Below, in pieces: positions 33,642 through 42,462 of a stretch of DNA of 64,000 nt. The notes beneath the pieces are model-generated. The model did no database searches. It had not been told where the DNA came from and saw only the letters and a program-made list of their open reading frames with translations. This DNA comes from an uncultured Geobacteraceae bacterium (GTDB taxonomy: Bacteria; Desulfobacterota; Desulfuromonadia; Geobacterales; Pseudopelobacteraceae). Each line of letters opens with the position of its first letter. Positions within the stretch are counted from its first letter, which is position 1. The translations under genes were made by a program, and so were the position numbers. Location: contig CAJAFV010000073.1 of assembly GCA_903939115.1 (NCBI GenBank), positions 1 to 64,000 on the forward strand. Reading direction: 5' to 3'.

Positions 33642-34966
33642 TGGCTCGACCAAAATTATCGGCACATATGAATGTCTATATGAACGGCGAGGAAGTCGGA
33701 CGCCTGACTTCCGCATCTACTGGGCAACTACAATTTGTGTATACTGAGGCTTGGTTACAATCCGAATTGAGCCGACCAATTTCATTGTCTCTGCCTCTTA
33801 CTTCGCAACCCTACAGAGGCAAGATCGTCGAAAACTATTTGGACAATCTTTTGCCGGATGCCCAGTCAATAAAAAACCGAATTCAGACAAGGTTTAGAGC
33901 CAATAGTAATAACAGCTTTGATTTATTGTGGCATATCGGGCGAGATTGCGTCGGAGCAATACAGCTTTTACCTGAAGGTCTAAGTGTTGGTAATGTTAAA
34001 ACAATAAAAGCAGAACCTCAAACAAACACGCAAATAGCACATATTCTTCACAACTATAAAAGCGCGCCTCTGGGTATGGAGGAGGACGATGACGATGATT
34101 TCAGGATATCTATAGCCGGAGCACAAGAAAAAACTGCTTTACTTAAACAAGGTAATCAATGGTACAAGCCTTTGGGTTCAACCCCAACCAGCCACATATT
34201 CAAACTCCCTATTGGCCATATAAAAAACGGTCTGATTGACATGACTGAGAGTGTTGAAAACGAATGGTTATGCCACTTAATATTCAAGGCATATTCTATC
34301 CCGACGGCAGAAGCTGAAATAGGAGTATTCGATGATGCCAAAGCGCTCATTGTAACGAGATTTGACCGAAGATGGTCTGATGACGGATCGTGGCTGATCA
34401 GACTCCCACAGGAGGATTTATGCCAATCATTGAACATCCCACCCGCCTTAAAATATGAGAACAAAGGCGGGCCTGGCATTGAAGACATCATGAGCATACT
34501 GGCTCAATCAGAGAATTTCATCAAAGACAGATATGTCTTCTTTAAAACACAACTATTATTTTGGCTACTGGCAGCGATCGACGGTCATGCAAAAAACTTC
34601 AGCATTTTCCTTCTTCCAGGCGGTGGCTATAAACTTACGCCGATATATGATGTTTTATCGGCGCACCACCTCGCCGAAAACGGTCAGATTCTTCCGCAAC
34701 ATTTAAAAATGGCCATGTCTGTCAAAGGAAAAAATAAGCATTATGGATGGGAACGAATACTTCCCCGACACTGGTTTTCCATGGCAACAATATGCCATTT
34801 TTCTTCAGATCAGGTAAGAAAGATAATTAACGAATTAATTGAATCGCTCGATACTATAATTGATCAGGTTGGGTCCCAATTACCCACTGACTTTCCGTCA
34901 AGAGTTTCAGGACCTATTTTTAACGGCATGTTGGTAGCCAGAGATATATTTATAAAGTCCTCGTGA
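33641..34966 (+). CDS. hipA: HipA-type serine/threonine kinase toxin
   Basis: HipA kinases phosphorylate glutamyl-tRNA synthetase or other targets and cause growth arrest. The 441-residue protein has the N-terminal subdomain (VYMNGEEVGRL). The phosphorylatable-serine loop is RISIAGAQEKTALL. The catalytic loop IDGHAKNFS and metal-binding YDVLSA are both present, so it looks catalytically intact. The ATG overlaps the hipB stop by one base. Placed in a transposon, it may act as an addiction or stability module. Confidence 0.94.
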   Translation: MARPKLSAHMNVYMNGEEVGRLTSASTGQLQFVYTEAWLQSELSRPISLSLPLTSQPYRGKIVENYLDNLLPDAQSIKNRIQTRFRANSNNSFDLLWHIGRDCVGAIQLLPEGLSVGNVKTIKAEPQTNTQIAHILHNYKSAPLGMEEDDDDDFRISIAGAQEKTALLKQGNQWYKPLGSTPTSHIFKLPIGHIKNGLIDMTESVENEWLCHLIFKAYSIPTAEAEIGVFDDAKALIVTRFDRRWSDDGSWLIRLPQEDLCQSLNIPPALKYENKGGPGIEDIMSILAQSENFIKDRYVFFKTQLLFWLLAAIDGHAKNFSIFLLPGGGYKLTPIYDVLSAHHLAENGQILPQHLKMAMSVKGKNKHYGWERILPRHWFSMATICHFSSDQVRKIINELIESLDTIIDQVGSQLPTDFPSRVSGPIFNGMLVARDIFIKSS

Positions 34967-35000
34967 ATACAGTCAACTCGTTTCTGCGCCCAAACATAAA

Positions 35001-35035
35001 ACAATACCCCAGGGTGATTTACCTTGGGGTATTGT
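35001..35035 (+). terminator. hairpin closing hipBA inside the right end
   Basis: A 14-bp stem, ACAATACCCCAGGG / CCTTGGGGTATTGT (one G-T pair), has a 7-base loop. It lies 34 bases after hipA and 18 bases before the right terminal repeat. No strong T tract follows, so termination efficiency is uncertain. It could also block incoming transcription. Confidence 0.55.
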
Positions 35036-35053
35036 ACTGCTAAAACGAATTTT

Positions 35054-35077
35054 TCAACAGATTAAGTGACCGGCTTG
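35054..35077 (-). repeat. right terminal inverted repeat
   Basis: Reading inward on the minus strand it begins CAAGCCGGTCA, then C where the left end has T, then TTAATCTGTTGA. Confidence 0.88.
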
Positions 35078-35086
35078 GGATGTCTT
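35078..35086. repeat. target-site duplication, right copy
   Basis: The second copy of GGATGTCTT, in direct orientation with 31309-31317. Confidence 0.88.
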
Positions 35087-35107
35087 GGAAGGGCCCTCTT
35101 CTTGTTT
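35087..35107. terminator. right half of the split terminator
   Basis: GGAAGGG followed by CCCTCTTCTTGTTT is the reverse complement of 31288-31308. It lies 16 bases past the ompA stop and would be the ompA terminator if reunited with the left arm. Confidence 0.8.
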
Positions 35108-35123
35108 ACGGCGGTTCGAATTG

Positions 35124-36380
35124 CTATTCGCAGCTAAATGCTGTTTCTATGCGCCTGTTCTGTGCTCTGCCTGCAGCATCCTTATTAGAGGCAACCGGTT
35201 TGCTTTCGCCGTATCCTTTGGCGGTAATACGGCCGGCTTCAATGCCGAACTTCTTGTTAAGGTAGCCGGCAACTTTTTCAGCACGTGCAACTGAGAGCTT
35301 CTGGTTTGATTTCGGGCTTCCGATCGAGTCGGTATGACCTTCAATAGTTCCTTTCGATTTGGGGAACTCCTTCAGGAAATTACCCACTTTATCAAGCTCA
35401 TCGTGATATTTGGCCTTGATGTCTGATTTGCCGAAGTCAAATAAAATAGGAATAACAGTCGGTTTGTCACAATATTTCTTTGCGGCTTCCAGCGGGCAGC
35501 CACTTGCATTTACTGCTGTTCCTGCCGGTGTGTTGGGGCATTTGTCAAGGTAATCGGCAACGCCGTCTTTGTCAGAATCGAGCGGGCAGCCGTTACTGTC
35601 AACCGGGGCGCCTGCCGGTGTATTGGGGCATTTGTCAAGATAATCGGCAACGCCATCTTTGTCGGAGTCAATTGGGCAGCCATTGCTGTCAACTACAACA
35701 CCCGCGGGTGTTCCCGGGCATTTGTCGAGCGTATCGATAACGCCGTCATGGTCCGAATCTGCCGGAGGAACCGGAACGGGAGCAGGAACGGGAGCAGGAA
35801 CCACTTTTGCCGGTTCCGGCATCGGGGCGGGTTCTATGGCCTTCGCAACCGGTGCCGCTGCACCAAACTGAAAATAAGCGCCTAGAGTATATTCAAAGTT
35901 GTTGTAGTGGTTAGAGTCAATTGAATAAAGTATCTGGCGGATATCGCCGCGAAGGGCAAGGTTGTCAGTTAAAAAGTACTTGGCGCCAACGCCATAGTCA
36001 AACGCGCCATGTGTTCCCTCGGTGCCCTGAAAATGCAATCCCGAGTAGCCGGCAGCCAAATAGGGAACGAAAGCATTGTCCGGGAAAAAATGGTACAGAG
36101 CCTGGCCTCCAAGGCGGTTCAATGATCTGTCCGGACCGGCATTCGATGCGTTCGCCTTGGTGGCGTAGTCAAAGAGTGCCTCAACTCCAAGATTTTTGGT
36201 AAAATTGTAACCAGCCCGGAGCCCTAGTACCAAAGTGGAGTCGAGGTGTTGGTCGTCATCAAAGCTGTAGCCGCCTACCAGTGGTGATACTGAAAAGCTT
36301 CCTTCCTTTACCGCACCAAAAGCTGCTGTTGCCGAAATAATCAGGATAGCCGCCATCGCACAAATTATACTTTTTCTCAT
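35124..36380 (-). CDS. OmpA-family outer membrane protein with TSP3 repeats
   Basis: The 418-residue protein has a signal peptide (SATAAFGA end) and an N-terminal eight-stranded OmpA-like barrel (about 25-190). A proline/alanine linker with repeated APVPAP follows. Three calcium-binding thrombospondin type-3 repeats come next, each about 32 residues (DSDKDGVADYLDKCPNTPAG). The C-terminal OmpA peptidoglycan-binding domain shows IEGHTDSIG and ARAEKVAGYL. It anchors the outer membrane to the wall. The start at 36380 is seven bases from AAGGAGG. Its terminator is split by the mobile element. Confidence 0.94.
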   Translation of the reverse strand: MRKSIICAMAAILIISATAAFGAVKEGSFSVSPLVGGYSFDDDQHLDSTLVLGLRAGYNFTKNLGVEALFDYATKANASNAGPDRSLNRLGGQALYHFFPDNAFVPYLAAGYSGLHFQGTEGTHGAFDYGVGAKYFLTDNLALRGDIRQILYSIDSNHYNNFEYTLGAYFQFGAAAPVAKAIEPAPMPEPAKVVPAPVPAPVPVPPADSDHDGVIDTLDKCPGTPAGVVVDSNGCPIDSDKDGVADYLDKCPNTPAGAPVDSNGCPLDSDKDGVADYLDKCPNTPAGTAVNASGCPLEAAKKYCDKPTVIPILFDFGKSDIKAKYHDELDKVGNFLKEFPKSKGTIEGHTDSIGSPKSNQKLSVARAEKVAGYLNKKFGIEAGRITAKGYGESKPVASNKDAAGRAQNRRIETAFSCE

Positions 36381-36409
36381 ACGCATCCTCCTTGAAATAG
36401 AATTTTTGA

Positions 36410-36438
36410 ATAATACCTTATTGGTCGTATTAGCACAA
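36410..36438 (-). promoter_or_regulatory. likely ompA promoter
   Basis: On the minus strand TTGTGC and TATTAT are separated by 17 bases, about 30 bases upstream of the ompA start. The match at -35 is only moderate. Confidence 0.45.
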
Positions 36439-36584
36439 GGTAAAAAACAGTACATCTGATGTGATCCAGTAGGATTTATAGAAGATTCAAGCGGCACTGA
36501 AAATCTTGCAATTTATTTCCTGCTGCATTACTCTCACAACACCAAAGAGTTATAGAATCAACGCATTTGCAAGGAGGATACACC

Positions 36585-37559
36585 ATGTTTTTTCCACAGT
36601 TTCGGGCGCGCAGGATACGGGGTAATGAAACTTTTCGCCGGATGGTTCGCGAAACCTCTGTTTCTGTCAATGACCTTGTCTATCCGATGTTTTCTGCATT
36701 CGGTAGCGGGATTAGAAAAGAAATCTCTTCCATGCCCGGCATTTACCAGCAATCGATTGAAAACATCGTTGCCGAAGCGCAGGAGGTTAAGGCACTGGGG
36801 ATCCCGGCAGTGCTGCTGTTCGGCATTCCCGAGTGTAAAGATGCGGTCGGAAGCGACGCCTATTCCGAGACCGGAATCATTCAGGAAACGATTCGGGCGA
36901 TAAAAAAAGAGGTGCCCGGGTTGGCGGTAATTACTGATGTCTGCATGTGTGAATATACTGATCATGGGCACTGCGGAATTATCAAAAACGGCGATGTGGA
37001 TAATGATTCAACGCTCGAACTGCTGGCGCGTGAAGCGCTCTCGCATGTGCAGGCGGGGGCTGACATGGTGGCGCCGTCAGATATGATGGATGGTCGGGTG
37101 GGTGCCATCCGTGAATTACTTGATGAACATGGCTACGATGCGATCCCGATCATGAGCTATGCCGTCAAATACGCTTCCGGTTATTACGGACCATTCCGGG
37201 AAGCGGCAGAGTCGACGCCCCAGTTCGGAGATCGCCGTAGTTATCAGATGGATCCGGGTAATCGCCGTGAAGCGCTTCGTGAAGCGGCTGCGGATATTGA
37301 AGAAGGTGCTGACATAATAATGGTCAAGCCCGGTTTGCCGTACCTCGATATTCTCCGCGACCTGCGCAACGAATTCGAACTGCCACTTGCGGTCTACAAT
37401 GTCTCTGGCGAGTACAGCATGGTTAAGGGAGCTGCCGAACGAGGGTGGATTGAAGAAGAGCGGGTTGTCATGGAAACAATGACCGCGTTCAAGCGTGCGG
37501 GGGCTGATATTATCATAACCTATCACGCGAAGGACGTTGCAAAATGGCTTGCGAAGTAA
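36585..37559 (+). CDS. hemB: porphobilinogen synthase (ALA dehydratase)
   Basis: HemB condenses two 5-aminolevulinate molecules to porphobilinogen for haem, sirohaem and corrin synthesis. The 324-residue protein has the zinc-binding cysteines [12 protein letters not shown]. The active-site lysines lie in [14 protein letters not shown] and [10 protein letters not shown]. It supplies the tetrapyrrole route used by the cobalamin genes in this window. The start is fixed by AAGGAGG eight bases upstream. Confidence 0.97.
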   Translation: MFFPQFRARRIRGNETFRRMVRETSVSVNDLVYPMFSAFGSGIRKEISSMPGIYQQSIENIVAEAQEVKALGIPAVLLFGIPECKDAVGSDAYSETGIIQETIRAIKKEVPGLAVITDVCMCEYTDHGHCGIIKNGDVDNDSTLELLAREALSHVQAGADMVAPSDMMDGRVGAIRELLDEHGYDAIPIMSYAVKYASGYYGPFREAAESTPQFGDRRSYQMDPGNRREALREAAADIEEGADIIMVKPGLPYLDILRDLRNEFELPLAVYNVSGEYSMVKGAAERGWIEEERVVMETMTAFKRAGADIIITYHAKDVAKWLAK

Positions 37560-37606
37560 GCTGCCGTACGTACTGTCACCAGTGAAGTACGTGTACTAAC
37601 CACCAC

Positions 37607-38506
37607 TCAGGTTTTATGGTTTTTTTCAGGATCCAGTGGCGGCCTGTCCAGATAACGGGGCAGGCTGCCACGGATTTCAACAACCGGACCATCTTCGAGT
37701 TCCTCTGAAGTCCCGTTGTCTTCTTCGTACTCTTCTTCTCCTGCAGCCCATTCATAGAGCCTCTGCGAGTCTTTCAGTGCCGGTTTTTGCGGCGTCCCGA
37801 AAACCCTCAGCTGCATCTCTTCATCGAACAGCCCGATACAGCCGTGCGAAGCCGGTCGGCCCGGCAGATCGCGGGCATGCAGCCAGTACGAGACATTGTC
37901 GGTTCCGATGTGAAAGCGGAGAGCATTATCCATCGGGTACTGTTCTTCGTCATTAGCCGTTTTATAGAGTGATGAGGTGTGATTGCGATCACGGGTGGAG
38001 ATACGAAACATGCCGGTAGGGGTTTCCGTTGTCGCTTTTCCGGTCGCGGCTGGAGCTGAAAATACCATTTTGCCGAATTCATAAGCACCTAACCACTGCT
38101 CAGTTACATCTATCAGGATATATTTCTCGTGGCGTGCAGCTGGCTGATAGAAATGCGGCAGCGGTGTATAGGAGCGAATGTCCGCCATACTGTCCGGAAC
38201 TTTAATCGTCGTGCCGGGATAGACATGGCGGCGGTCTACCCGGTTGAAACGGGCCACTAAAGTCCAGTCCGCTCCAAAGAGCGACTCAAGCGACTGATGC
38301 GGCTCAATAAACTGGGCATGCCACTTGATGTCCTTCAGGCTTGGATACTCTACTCGCGAGAGATCCTCCCTGCCCTTGTCTTCCGGCGATGCGGCCGGGC
38401 CATCAGTCATGGAAGGCGTCCGGAGTACCGAAAAACCGACAAATATCATGGTGAACAGCGTTACCACTATTATCTTATGTGAAAGCCTCATTCTACTGTA
38501 GCGCAT
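37607..38506 (-). CDS. L,D-transpeptidase (YkuD family)
   Basis: The enzyme cross-links peptidoglycan or attaches proteins to it. The 299-residue protein has an N-terminal membrane or signal segment (about 10-28) and a LysM-like stretch (FNRVDRRHVYPGTTIKVP, about 85-102). The YkuD domain has the catalytic SHGCIGL, where Gly replaces the more usual Arg/Ser after the Cys. The C terminus carries an acidic tail (EEEYEEDNGTSEELEDG). AGGA lies nine bases before the ATG. It is convergent with hemB. Confidence 0.88.
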   Translation of the reverse strand: MRYSRMRLSHKIIVVTLFTMIFVGFSVLRTPSMTDGPAASPEDKGREDLSRVEYPSLKDIKWHAQFIEPHQSLESLFGADWTLVARFNRVDRRHVYPGTTIKVPDSMADIRSYTPLPHFYQPAARHEKYILIDVTEQWLGAYEFGKMVFSAPAATGKATTETPTGMFRISTRDRNHTSSLYKTANDEEQYPMDNALRFHIGTDNVSYWLHARDLPGRPASHGCIGLFDEEMQLRVFGTPQKPALKDSQRLYEWAAGEEEYEEDNGTSEELEDGPVVEIRGSLPRYLDRPPLDPEKNHKT

Positions 38507-38677
38507 ACTGATTGTCCTTCAATGTAAGGGTCTTGTTGCCATCATAGTCATTTGTCTGCAACTATTCAACAATTGTCATGCTGATTGTCATGCGTATAGA
38601 AAATTTCTGGTGTCAATTCAAGACAGATGGTAAATTGCCGCCGATAGATTCTTATCGCTGAAGATTTGGAGGATAAC

Positions 38678-39739
38678 GTGGAAATACCACATGTAAAACG
38701 CACATACAGTCAGTTTGCCAGTGATAATTATGCCGGAATCTGCCCCGAGGCGTGGCAGGCCATGCAGGCTGCCAACGCTGGATTTGTTCCTTCGTATGGT
38801 GACGACATCTGGACTGAGCGGGCGTGTCAGCATTTGCGTGATGTTTTTGAAACGGAATGCCAGGTGTTCTTCGTCTTTAACGGTACTGCGGCAAATTCAC
38901 TGGCATTGGCATCTCTCTGCCGGTCATACCATAGTGTTATCTGTCATGAACTGGCCCACGTTGAAACCGATGAGTGCGGTGCCCCGGAGTTTTTTTCCAA
39001 CGGCACCAAACTGCTGCATGTGAATGGTCCAGGAGGAAAGTTCGATCTTGCGGAGGTAGAGCTGGCAATCACCCGTCGCAGCGATATCCATTACCCCCGC
39101 CCGAAGGTTTTGAGTCTGACTCAGGCGACAGAAGTCGGCACGGTGTACTCGCCGGATGAGATAAGGGCTGCCAGTGACCTGGCCAAACATCATGGCATGC
39201 GGGTACATATGGATGGTGCCCGTTTTGCTAATGCCGTTGTGTCATTAGATGTTGCTCCTGCAGATATAACCTGGCGTGCCGGGGTGGATGTGCTCTGTCT
39301 GGGCGGGGCGAAAAACGGCATGGCGGTCGGTGAGGCGGTTGTATTCTTCGACCGTGAACTGGCCTATGAATTCGATTATCGTTGCAAACAGGCCGGACAG
39401 CTGGCGTCAAAAATGCGTTTTATTTCGGCACCCTGGATCGGAATGCTCGAGGGTGGCGCCTGGCTCAAAAACGCCGGCCACGCCAATAATTGTGCAGCAC
39501 TGCTCGAAAAACAGCTTGCCGGAATCACCGGTGTCAGCATCATGTATCCGCGTCAGGCGAACTCAGTGTTCGTTCAACTGTCGGAAGCTGTCGCAGCAGG
39601 ACTTCGGGCTGCCGGATGGCATTTTTATTCATTTATCGGGTCAGGAGGTGCACGATTTATGTGCTCGTGGCAGACGACAGAGCATGATGTGTTCCAATTG
39701 GCGGAGGCGGTGCGGTCAGCCTCTTTGGCTGCGAACTAA
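38678..39739 (+). CDS. low-specificity L-threonine aldolase family protein
   Basis: This PLP enzyme of the beta-eliminating lyase/threonine aldolase family cleaves L-threonine to glycine and acetaldehyde. The 353-residue protein has the N-terminal YAGICPEAWQAM, HVETDECGAPE and VHMDGARFANAVV. The PLP lysine lies in CLGGAKNGMAVGEAV. The GTG at 38678 is chosen, with GGAGG five bases upstream; an in-frame TTG at 38666 falls inside that site. The next small gene follows by 20 bases. Confidence 0.88.
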   Translation: MEIPHVKRTYSQFASDNYAGICPEAWQAMQAANAGFVPSYGDDIWTERACQHLRDVFETECQVFFVFNGTAANSLALASLCRSYHSVICHELAHVETDECGAPEFFSNGTKLLHVNGPGGKFDLAEVELAITRRSDIHYPRPKVLSLTQATEVGTVYSPDEIRAASDLAKHHGMRVHMDGARFANAVVSLDVAPADITWRAGVDVLCLGGAKNGMAVGEAVVFFDRELAYEFDYRCKQAGQLASKMRFISAPWIGMLEGGAWLKNAGHANNCAALLEKQLAGITGVSIMYPRQANSVFVQLSEAVAAGLRAAGWHFYSFIGSGGARFMCSWQTTEHDVFQLAEAVRSASLAAN

Positions 39740-39759
39740 CATTCGGAAAGGAATAAAAG

Positions 39760-39918
39760 ATGATTAAAACTGCTACCTTTGAGGCGTTACTGAACGATGC
39801 AATTCCGGATGGCCAGGGCGGATACCACTTCACCCTGGAAGGGGAAAAATATCATCTGCAGGATAAAGATGAGGTGCGTAAGATTGCCGAGCTGCATGGC
39901 TACATAATTATTTACTGA
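39760..39918 (+). CDS. 52-residue hypothetical protein
   Basis: A short ORF starts with ATG preceded by AAAGGAA and ends at TGA. The product begins MIKTATFEALL and ends YIIIY. It contains GYHFTLEGEKYHLQDKDEV, which reads as a small beta-rich folded domain. Codon use resembles its neighbours and it lies 20 bases after the aldolase gene, so it is probably real and cotranscribed. The function is not recognised. Confidence 0.55.
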   Translation: MIKTATFEALLNDAIPDGQGGYHFTLEGEKYHLQDKDEVRKIAELHGYIIIY

Positions 39919-39924
39919 CCTGTC

Positions 39925-40677
39925 TCACGCGATAGTGTGAAGTAACTGCTTGACGCTGTTATTGTCGGAAGGCATTCCGGAATCTTTCAAAAAGGCATCA
40001 ATGTAAGGTTTCAGAGTGTGCTGCACCTCTTTCAGATCATCTTTAAGGGAAAAAGTCCCTACGCCGCCTGCAGTTCTAGGAGTGCCAGTCGGCACCTCTG
40101 TCGTCAGTGAAAAGCTGAAACTGGTACTTGTCAGCTCGGCAGAGCTGCCCGTAAAATTAAAATTGTAGCCATTCTGTCCGTTACTGAGGCTGAATGAGCT
40201 GTTGCTGGCGGACGCATGCATCATCTGAAGGTCAAGGGAAAAGGAAAACCTGGCGCCGTCACCCGTAGTGATGGCACCTTCGAGTGAAAAGCTACTTGCC
40301 TCGAATGATAGGGTGGACTGTTCCGCTGCGATAGAGGGCGATTGCCCTTGTACTTGTGCGGGTGCGGGTGGCACCGGAATGTCGCTGACAGGTGGTGCGT
40401 TTTTCAGTCCATTTACCTGTGCACCGGTAACCTTTTCGAGTATCTCCTTGATAAAGTCGAAGAGCGGGCTGCTGTTTTGGTCGTGACGAGCTTTCTGCAG
40501 CTGTTTGACGGCATGCTCAGCATCATGCGGGCGCCTGGCATCGTCTGACAACTCAATACGGTCCTGCCGGGCGGGCATTGGCAGCTGTGGGTCAATATTT
40601 ATTGCCGACTGATTGAGATTGATCTGGCTGTAGTCGAACTGTAATTGCTGCTGTGATGCGCTTATGGTCAGTTGCAT
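39925..40677 (-). CDS. hypothetical Ser/Phe-rich protein
   Basis: The function of this 250-residue protein is not recognised. It has no signal peptide or membrane segment. The N-terminal part is polar and glutamine-rich. The middle (about 120-215) is dominated by alternating Ser/Phe/Leu stretches such as FEASSFSLEG and FSFSLTTEVP, which look like beta strands of an extracellular or flagellar-associated protein. The C terminus is helical (LKEVQHTLKPYIDAFLKDSG). It is convergent with the 52-residue gene. Confidence 0.6.
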   Translation of the reverse strand: MQLTISASQQQLQFDYSQINLNQSAINIDPQLPMPARQDRIELSDDARRPHDAEHAVKQLQKARHDQNSSPLFDFIKEILEKVTGAQVNGLKNAPPVSDIPVPPAPAQVQGQSPSIAAEQSTLSFEASSFSLEGAITTGDGARFSFSLDLQMMHASASNSSFSLSNGQNGYNFNFTGSSAELTSTSFSFSLTTEVPTGTPRTAGGVGTFSLKDDLKEVQHTLKPYIDAFLKDSGMPSDNNSVKQLLHTIA

Positions 40678-40806
40678 GGTGGCCTCACTTTAATGCCGGA
40701 GTGTAGAGTGATTTTGTTATATATTCGGCTCTATTTTGATGATCTTTAGTGAAAAAACGCTGTACTACTTTTTGTGTCACAGCTTCGAAACGACAGGAGG
40801 TCGCAG

Positions 40807-42462
40807 ATGAATACATGTACTTCCACCCCGCCTGATTCCGGCCAGCGGGTAATATCCGACACAGCTCCTGTTATTGACGATAGCTCGATGCTCGTAGCCA
40901 TTGGCCGTGACATAACTGACTGCAAGTTGGTGGAAGAAGCCTTGCGCCTCTCAGAAGAGAAATTCTACGCTGTATTTCAATCCTCACCCGACGCCATAAC
41001 ACTTACTCGTTTGAGTGACAGCGTCTTCCTGGAGGTTAATGAAGGGTTTGCTGTCATGACCGGTTACGGCACTAAAGAGGTCGTCGGCAGGACTCCCGGT
41101 GAACTGAACCTGTTGATAGATCCTGCGCAGGAAGCGCTATTAGCACAGACCCTTGAAAACAAGGGAATAGTTAACAATACGGTGGCCCATTTCAGACGCA
41201 AGGATGGCTCTGAACTTATCGGGCAACTATCGGCACGCATTGTTAAAATAGATAACGAGCCGTATGTCCTCTCTATTACACGAGACATAACCCATCGTGA
41301 GCAGATGCAGAAGGAACTTCTGAAAGCGCAAAAACTCGAAGCTCTCAGTGTCCTGGCAGGCGGGATTGCACACAATTTTAATAATGTCCTCACTGGAGTT
41401 ATCGGCTACATCTCTTTTGCAAAAAAGCACCTGGGTGATCCGGGCAAAGTGCTGCCGCTGCTGGAATCCGCGGAAAAATCTTCCTACCGTGCTGCTGCAC
41501 TTGCACGGCAGTTGTTACTGTTTTCCAGAGGAGGCTCTCCCGTTAGAAAGCCGATTCTGGTTGATGAGCTGGTTCAGGAATCAGTCTCGCTTTTTTTGAC
41601 AGGCACTAATGTCTGTGGCGCTGTCGACTGTGCACCGAATCAAATCATACATGCTGACGCACAACAGGTAAGTCAGGCTTTCAATAACATTATACTGAAC
41701 GCCGTCCATGCCATGCCTGAAGGTGGTACCCTGACGGTTCGGGTTAACAGTGCTCAGCTTCCAGTCGGCAATCGGCACTCACTGCCGGCGGGCGACTATG
41801 TGGAAATTGTATTTACGGACAGCGGTTGCGGTATCCGCAGCGAAGATCTCCACAAGATTTACGACCCCTACTTTACAACCAAGGAAAGCGGTACCGGTCT
41901 CGGATTGAGCACAACTTTTTCAATAATTAACGGGCATAGCGGGCGTATAGAAATTACGTCTGATGCCGGTAAAGGGACAACAGCAACCATACTTTTGCCC
42001 TCTTCTGCGGAGAAACCTGTGGGAGATGCAGCTGCAGCGAAACATACGAAGCGGCATCGTAAGGACATTTCCATACTGGTAATGGATGATGAGAAGATGA
42101 TTCGAGAGCTTGTAGACGCTTTGCTGGGCGGGCAGGGGTATGAGGTGAAAACCTGTGCAACCGGCGAGGCGGCTGTCGAGTTTTACACGTCATCCTTAAG
42201 GGAAGGGAAGGCGTATTCTCTTGTGATACTGGACTTGGTCATTCCGGGTGGCATCGGAGGTGTACAGACAGCGAAGCTTATCCTCGACCATAACCCTCAG
42301 GCTGTTCTGGTCGTATCCAGCGGATATGCCGACGACCCGGCAGTTGCGGAGTATGAAAAACACGGTTTTAGCGGGGCTATTGTGAAGCCCTATAATTCCC
42401 AACAGTTGGAAGAAACAATAAAACGGTTATTACTTCGCCCCCGTAAGGTTGCTATGGTTTAG
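40807..42462 (+). CDS. PAS histidine kinase with C-terminal receiver
   Basis: This 551-residue cytoplasmic hybrid kinase has a PAS domain (about 45-165, EKFYAVFQSSPDAITLTRLS). The H-box GGIAHNFNNVLTGVIGY marks the NtrB-like HWE/HisKA_4 style without a membrane region. A HATPase domain follows (DSGCGIRSEDL, GTGLGLSTTF). A receiver domain (about 425-545) has DDE near its start and the phospho-acceptor in VILDLVIPG. The ATG at 40807 has AGGAGG upstream. It ends 11 bases inside the convergent thioredoxin-fold gene. The signal is unknown. Confidence 0.9.
   Translation: MNTCTSTPPDSGQRVISDTAPVIDDSSMLVAIGRDITDCKLVEEALRLSEEKFYAVFQSSPDAITLTRLSDSVFLEVNEGFAVMTGYGTKEVVGRTPGELNLLIDPAQEALLAQTLENKGIVNNTVAHFRRKDGSELIGQLSARIVKIDNEPYVLSITRDITHREQMQKELLKAQKLEALSVLAGGIAHNFNNVLTGVIGYISFAKKHLGDPGKVLPLLESAEKSSYRAAALARQLLLFSRGGSPVRKPILVDELVQESVSLFLTGTNVCGAVDCAPNQIIHADAQQVSQAFNNIILNAVHAMPEGGTLTVRVNSAQLPVGNRHSLPAGDYVEIVFTDSGCGIRSEDLHKIYDPYFTTKESGTGLGLSTTFSIINGHSGRIEITSDAGKGTTATILLPSSAEKPVGDAAAAKHTKRHRKDISILVMDDEKMIRELVDALLGGQGYEVKTCATGEAAVEFYTSSLREGKAYSLVILDLVIPGGIGGVQTAKLILDHNPQAVLVVSSGYADDPAVAEYEKHGFSGAIVKPYNSQQLEETIKRLLLRPRKVAMV

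Larger units (their letters stand above)
31318..35077 (+). mobile_element. 3760-bp transposon carrying hipBA
   Basis: The element is bounded by 24-bp terminal inverted repeats with one mismatch, and by 9-bp direct repeats outside them. It encodes one large transposase candidate (31400-33169) and a HipB/HipA toxin-antitoxin pair (33396-34966). Base composition is visibly more AT-rich than in the flanking genes. It sits exactly in the loop of a palindromic terminator. I do not recognise the insertion-sequence family. A 9-bp duplication and a zinc-ribbon DDE enzyme recall IS1-type elements, but the protein is far larger than classical IS1 transposase. Confidence 0.88.

Noticed and set aside
31288-35107. 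A single 54-bp terminal inverted repeat for the mobile element
   Set aside because: The central nine bases (GGATGTCTT) are in direct, not inverted, orientation in the two copies. That fits a target duplication between host palindrome arms and the true 24-bp ends.
36381-36584. c-di-GMP riboswitch upstream of ompA or hemB
   Set aside because: These are common in Geobacter relatives, but the conserved GEMM sequence blocks are absent here and in other long leaders of the window.
37566-37592. Hairpin ACGTACT/AGTACGT between hemB and the L,D-transpeptidase gene
   Set aside because: The stem is only seven bases and has no T tract; not strong enough to call a terminator.
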